This document shows, piece by piece, positions 62,044 through 64,000 of a DNA stretch of 64,000 nucleotides. The notes under the pieces are model-generated. The model had not been told where the DNA came from and did no database searches. It was given only the letters and a program-made list of their open reading frames with translations. Numbering within the stretch: the stretch's first letter is position 1; each line of letters starts with the position of its first letter. The position numbers and the translations under genes were made by a program. Origin of the DNA: Leptospiraceae bacterium (GTDB lineage Bacteria; Spirochaetota; Leptospiria; Leptospirales; Leptonemataceae); NCBI GenBank assembly GCA_025059995.1, contig JANXCF010000004.1:124001-188000 (forward strand). The letters are read 5' to 3'.

Positions 62044-63248
62044 ATTAAGCTCAGGATGTCTATGTTTTCTTCTTTTGCATCCAATACCTTGATAACGGTG
62101 ATCTGATGTTCTTTTGCAAGATCCAAAAAGTAATTCTCTTCGATGTGTTTGCCTTTGGGATCAAAAACTAATTTCACTAAAGGTCGTAGTGGGGATTTGA
62201 GGTTTCCTTCAACAACAATTGCCTTAAAACCATTAGATAATTCCACCAAACTTCCTATCGGATAAATGGAAAGTCCACCTACCATAAAACGTAAAATCCT
62301 TGGATCCAGATGAGAGGCTTCTTCTGAAAGTAAAATTTTCATGGCTTCATAAGGGATTCTGGCTTTTCGATGGTATCGATCCTCCAACATGGCAGTATAA
62401 CGATCTGCAATAGCGGCTATGCGAGCCATCAGGTTGATATCTTCTTTTTGTAATTTTTTTGGATAACCTGTTCCATCGAAGTTCTCATGGTGTTGCAAAG
62501 AAACTATTGCTAAGTTTTGCTTAACATAAGCATCTTGAGTTAAAACTTTAAAACCAAATAAAGTATGATTGTAAAAAATCTTTTTTTCTTCTTCAGTTAA
62601 TGGATAATTCTTTTTTCTTAGTTCTATAGGGATAAAAAACATCCCAACATCCATTATCATCATAGAAAAAATCAGCTCATGCACTCGAATTTTACCTAGA
62701 TTGATCAACTTGCCTAAATATCCTCCATATAATGCTGCATGAATTGAATGTTGTATCAAGATATCATCAGATATCCGAATTCCCAATAGTAAGATGGGGA
62801 AAAAACGATAATCCATAACAACACCAGCAAGATACAACGCATCCGATAGAACTTCGTGATTATTAAAGTGCTTTCTTTCTACAAGAGAACGAATGTTTTT
62901 TTGTAGCTTTTTTCCAATTTCGAAAACTTGCTTTTGGAACTCATCCCGATATTCTTTTGCCTTTTCGAATTCTTTTGAAATCTTTACGTTCTCTAAATCT
63001 TTTGCTCCACCCTGAGGTAGTTGAACTTTTTCTTCAACAACAGAAACTTCCTCCCCATCTGTATAAACCTTATCGATACCCCATTTCAGTAGTTTTTCAA
63101 TATCACTTTTCTTGATGGTTTCGTAGGCTCGAACTAATACATTATTCTCGTCAATGTAAACAGGTGCAGTAAACGACATTCCCGATTTTAGTTGTTCAAT
63201 TTTGATTACTTTTCTTTTTGAGGTAGCCATCTTTATATAATATACCAT
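62040..63248 (-). CDS. HD-GYP domain protein with altered catalytic HD
   Basis: 402 residues (alternative start at 63230). A short N-terminal region (KIEQLKSGMSFTAPVYIDEN, DUF3391-like) and then an HD-GYP core: His167 in ILIQHSIHAALYGGYLG, the HD position reads MIMDVGMFF (Met199-Asp200, H to M), His228 in YNHTLFGFKVL, and HHENFDGTGYPKKL (253-266). HD-GYP proteins hydrolyse c-di-GMP. The loss of the HD histidine, and of the lysine in DIGK, suggests no or weak hydrolysis, perhaps a c-di-GMP receptor. A C-terminal PilZ-like or OB-like region (about 325-402) is present. It overlaps flhB-C by 53 bases. Confidence 0.85.
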   Translation of the reverse strand: MVYYIKMATSKRKVIKIEQLKSGMSFTAPVYIDENNVLVRAYETIKKSDIEKLLKWGIDKVYTDGEEVSVVEEKVQLPQGGAKDLENVKISKEFEKAKEYRDEFQKQVFEIGKKLQKNIRSLVERKHFNNHEVLSDALYLAGVVMDYRFFPILLLGIRISDDILIQHSIHAALYGGYLGKLINLGKIRVHELIFSMMIMDVGMFFIPIELRKKNYPLTEEEKKIFYNHTLFGFKVLTQDAYVKQNLAIVSLQHHENFDGTGYPKKLQKEDINLMARIAAIADRYTAMLEDRYHRKARIPYEAMKILLSEEASHLDPRILRFMVGGLSIYPIGSLVELSNGFKAIVVEGNLKSPLRPLVKLVFDPKGKHIEENYFLDLAKEHQITVIKVLDAKEENIDILSLM

Positions 63249-63471
63249 AAATCTTCGCTATTGTAAAATACAATTCCTTCGGGATTTCCCAATTTAAGGG
63301 AATCTTATCTAAAATAGACGTTAGGATTTCATCTTTTATTAAGGGAATTTTATAATTTTCTAACACTTTAACAAAAAAATCGGAATTTGATGTATGGATC
63401 TTAAAGCAAATTCTTGGAGCTACATCAACATCGGGTTCATACTTTAATCCAATAAACTTTTTTCTTTTCAT
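63196..63471 (-). CDS. Free-standing FlhB C-terminal-like protein
   Basis: 91 residues. It matches the cytoplasmic C-terminal domain of FlhB/YlqH: IGLKYEPDVDVAPRICFKIH, NYKIPLIKDEILTSILDKIP and EIPKELYFTIAKIYGILYKD. The auto-cleavage NPTH motif of FlhB is not present, as usual for this short form. It may adjust flagellar or type III export. In Bacillus-like genomes the same domain is encoded beside rnhB, as here. Overlaps HD-GYP by 53 bases. Confidence 0.85.
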   Translation of the reverse strand: MKRKKFIGLKYEPDVDVAPRICFKIHTSNSDFFVKVLENYKIPLIKDEILTSILDKIPLNWEIPKELYFTIAKIYGILYKDGYLKKKSNQN

Positions 63472-63496
63472 TTGAGACTCTCTTAGTTAAATTAAA

Positions 63497-63736
63497 TCAG
63501 AAGTCAGATGTTATTGATAAAATTTTCTTTTTGGTTTTTTCACTCAGTATTTCTTTAGGATCATGTAGAATTATTTTGTGAATTTTTTGTTCATTATACA
63601 AAATAGAAATTCTGAGCTGAATATCTCGGATCTCAAAACTAAAGTGTTTTAAGTTCGTTTCTTTTTGGAATAAAGTATCTTTGAAATAATTGTTCACACA
63701 AGCTTGAATTTTCATGGAAAAAAAAACGGAATTCAA
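63497..63736 (-). CDS. Small protein of unknown function between rnhB and flhB-C
   Basis: 79 residues (72 from the in-frame ATG at 63715). A probable beta-alpha protein (FSFEIRDIQLRISILYNEQK), no signal peptide or membrane helix. Not recognised. Its position matches the small ylqG-type gene between rnhB and ylqH in other bacteria, but similarity was not checked. It starts 10 bases after rnhB ends. Confidence 0.55.
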   Translation of the reverse strand: MNSVFFSMKIQACVNNYFKDTLFQKETNLKHFSFEIRDIQLRISILYNEQKIHKIILHDPKEILSEKTKKKILSITSDF

Positions 63737-63745
63737 AAAAATAAC

Positions 63746-64000
63746 TTAATATGCCTTAAATGATCCTAAAAAACTTTTGCGATGGAACTCGCAAATCCCA
63801 TGAATCCGTATTTTTTCAAAATGGGATTTTGTTCCATAGCCCTTATGTCTTTCGAACCCATATTGGGGATATTGTTTGGCTAATTCCATCATCCACAAAT
63901 CTCGTGATACTTTTGCAAGGATTGATGCAGAAGCAATGGAAAATACCTTATCATCCCCTTTTATGATATTAGAAATTGAAATTCGATACGTTTTTGTGTT
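63746..64000 (-). CDS. rnhB: Ribonuclease HII, C-terminal part (cut by window edge)
   Basis: 84 residues up to TAA at 63746-63748. The text contains [20 protein letters not shown], the RNase HII motif ASILAKVxRD, then [20 protein letters not shown] and [13 protein letters not shown], matching the C-terminal HxxGYGTxxH...HRxSF pattern. RNase HII removes ribonucleotides from RNA-DNA hybrids. The N-terminus with the catalytic DEAGR/G lies beyond the window. It has no counterpart in the plus frame here. Confidence 0.93.
   Translation of the reverse strand, partial: NTKTYRISISNIIKGDDKVFSIASASILAKVSRDLWMMELAKQYPQYGFERHKGYGTKSHFEKIRIHGICEFHRKSFLGSFKAY

Noticed and set aside
1-64000. CRISPR arrays, tRNA or rRNA genes, IS elements, prophage
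   Set aside because: No regular repeats, no cloverleaf-like segments in the few spacers, and no transposase, integrase or phage gene were seen. Short spacers leave little room for such elements.

Overview
The window looks like chromosomal DNA of an AT-rich (about one third G+C by eye), motile, diderm bacterium, most likely a spirochaete of the Leptospira type. Four things point that way. There are many lipoproteins with loose lipoboxes ending in NC, YC, DC or FC. The SpoIIE-type phosphatase has the GDYFLTSLL and GDAMGKSLQGAGG motifs common in Leptospira regulators. MurE carries the DNPR motif of meso-diaminopimelate peptidoglycan. There is a free-standing FlhB-C protein and a chemoreceptor. 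The assignment to spirochaetes is an inference. No rRNA, tRNA, CRISPR array, transposase or prophage was seen.

Layout. 1-5.2 kb: a truncated metallopeptidase/beta-propeller gene on the minus strand, divergent from an AsmA-like membrane protein and a small lipoprotein. 4.3-11.4 kb: a minus-strand operon running from a haem lipoprotein and ferrochelatase through RlpA, an M23 peptidase, a HAD phosphatase, an RsmI-like methylase and RuvB to a TonB-like protein. 11.5-14.9 kb: a degenerate phosphoglycerate kinase homologue and an NfeD/slipin pair. 14.8-19.9 kb: SixA-like, DUF2062, KsgA, ComEC and an aminotransferase. 19.9-26.9 kb: an operon alr - ABC exporter - ugd - gmd - pyk. 27-37 kb: an esterase, a chemoreceptor gene broken into three frames, then patatin, MORN-like, TM2, lipocalin and cupin genes, a trans-sulfuration-type PLP enzyme and a SpoIIE phosphatase. 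37-47.5 kb: a large NAD-glutamate dehydrogenase, MurE, a geranylgeranyl-reductase-like oxidoreductase, a cyclopropane fatty acid synthase and an archaeal-type PEP carboxylase.

The most interesting part is 47.5-59.8 kb. A type II secretion operon (LysM/M23 peptidase, gspC-D-E-F-G-H-I-J) runs, with short gaps, straight into a compact ubiquitin-like conjugation cassette: a zinc-finger/OB-fold protein, a beta-grasp ubiquitin-like protein, an E2-like protein with a candidate catalytic Cys92, an E1-like adenylating enzyme with Cys191 and two Cys4 zinc sites, and a JAMM isopeptidase with an intact EHHSD set. The order Ubl-E2-E1-JAMM matches the anti-phage Bil operon, but the cassette sits among housekeeping and secretion genes, has one extra gene, and occupies the place where gspK/L/M would be expected. 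Its target is unknown.

59.8-64 kb: a ComM-like ATPase that has lost its Walker A motif, then a minus-strand operon rnhB - small protein - flhB-C - HD-GYP (HD histidine lost) - yraN - small protein.

The genome is very compact. All eight convergent gene pairs abut or overlap, and most operon neighbours overlap by 4-50 bases. Three single-base frame breaks fall in mononucleotide runs within 3 kb (28.8-31.7 kb). They may be sequence errors, slippage sites or real decay.
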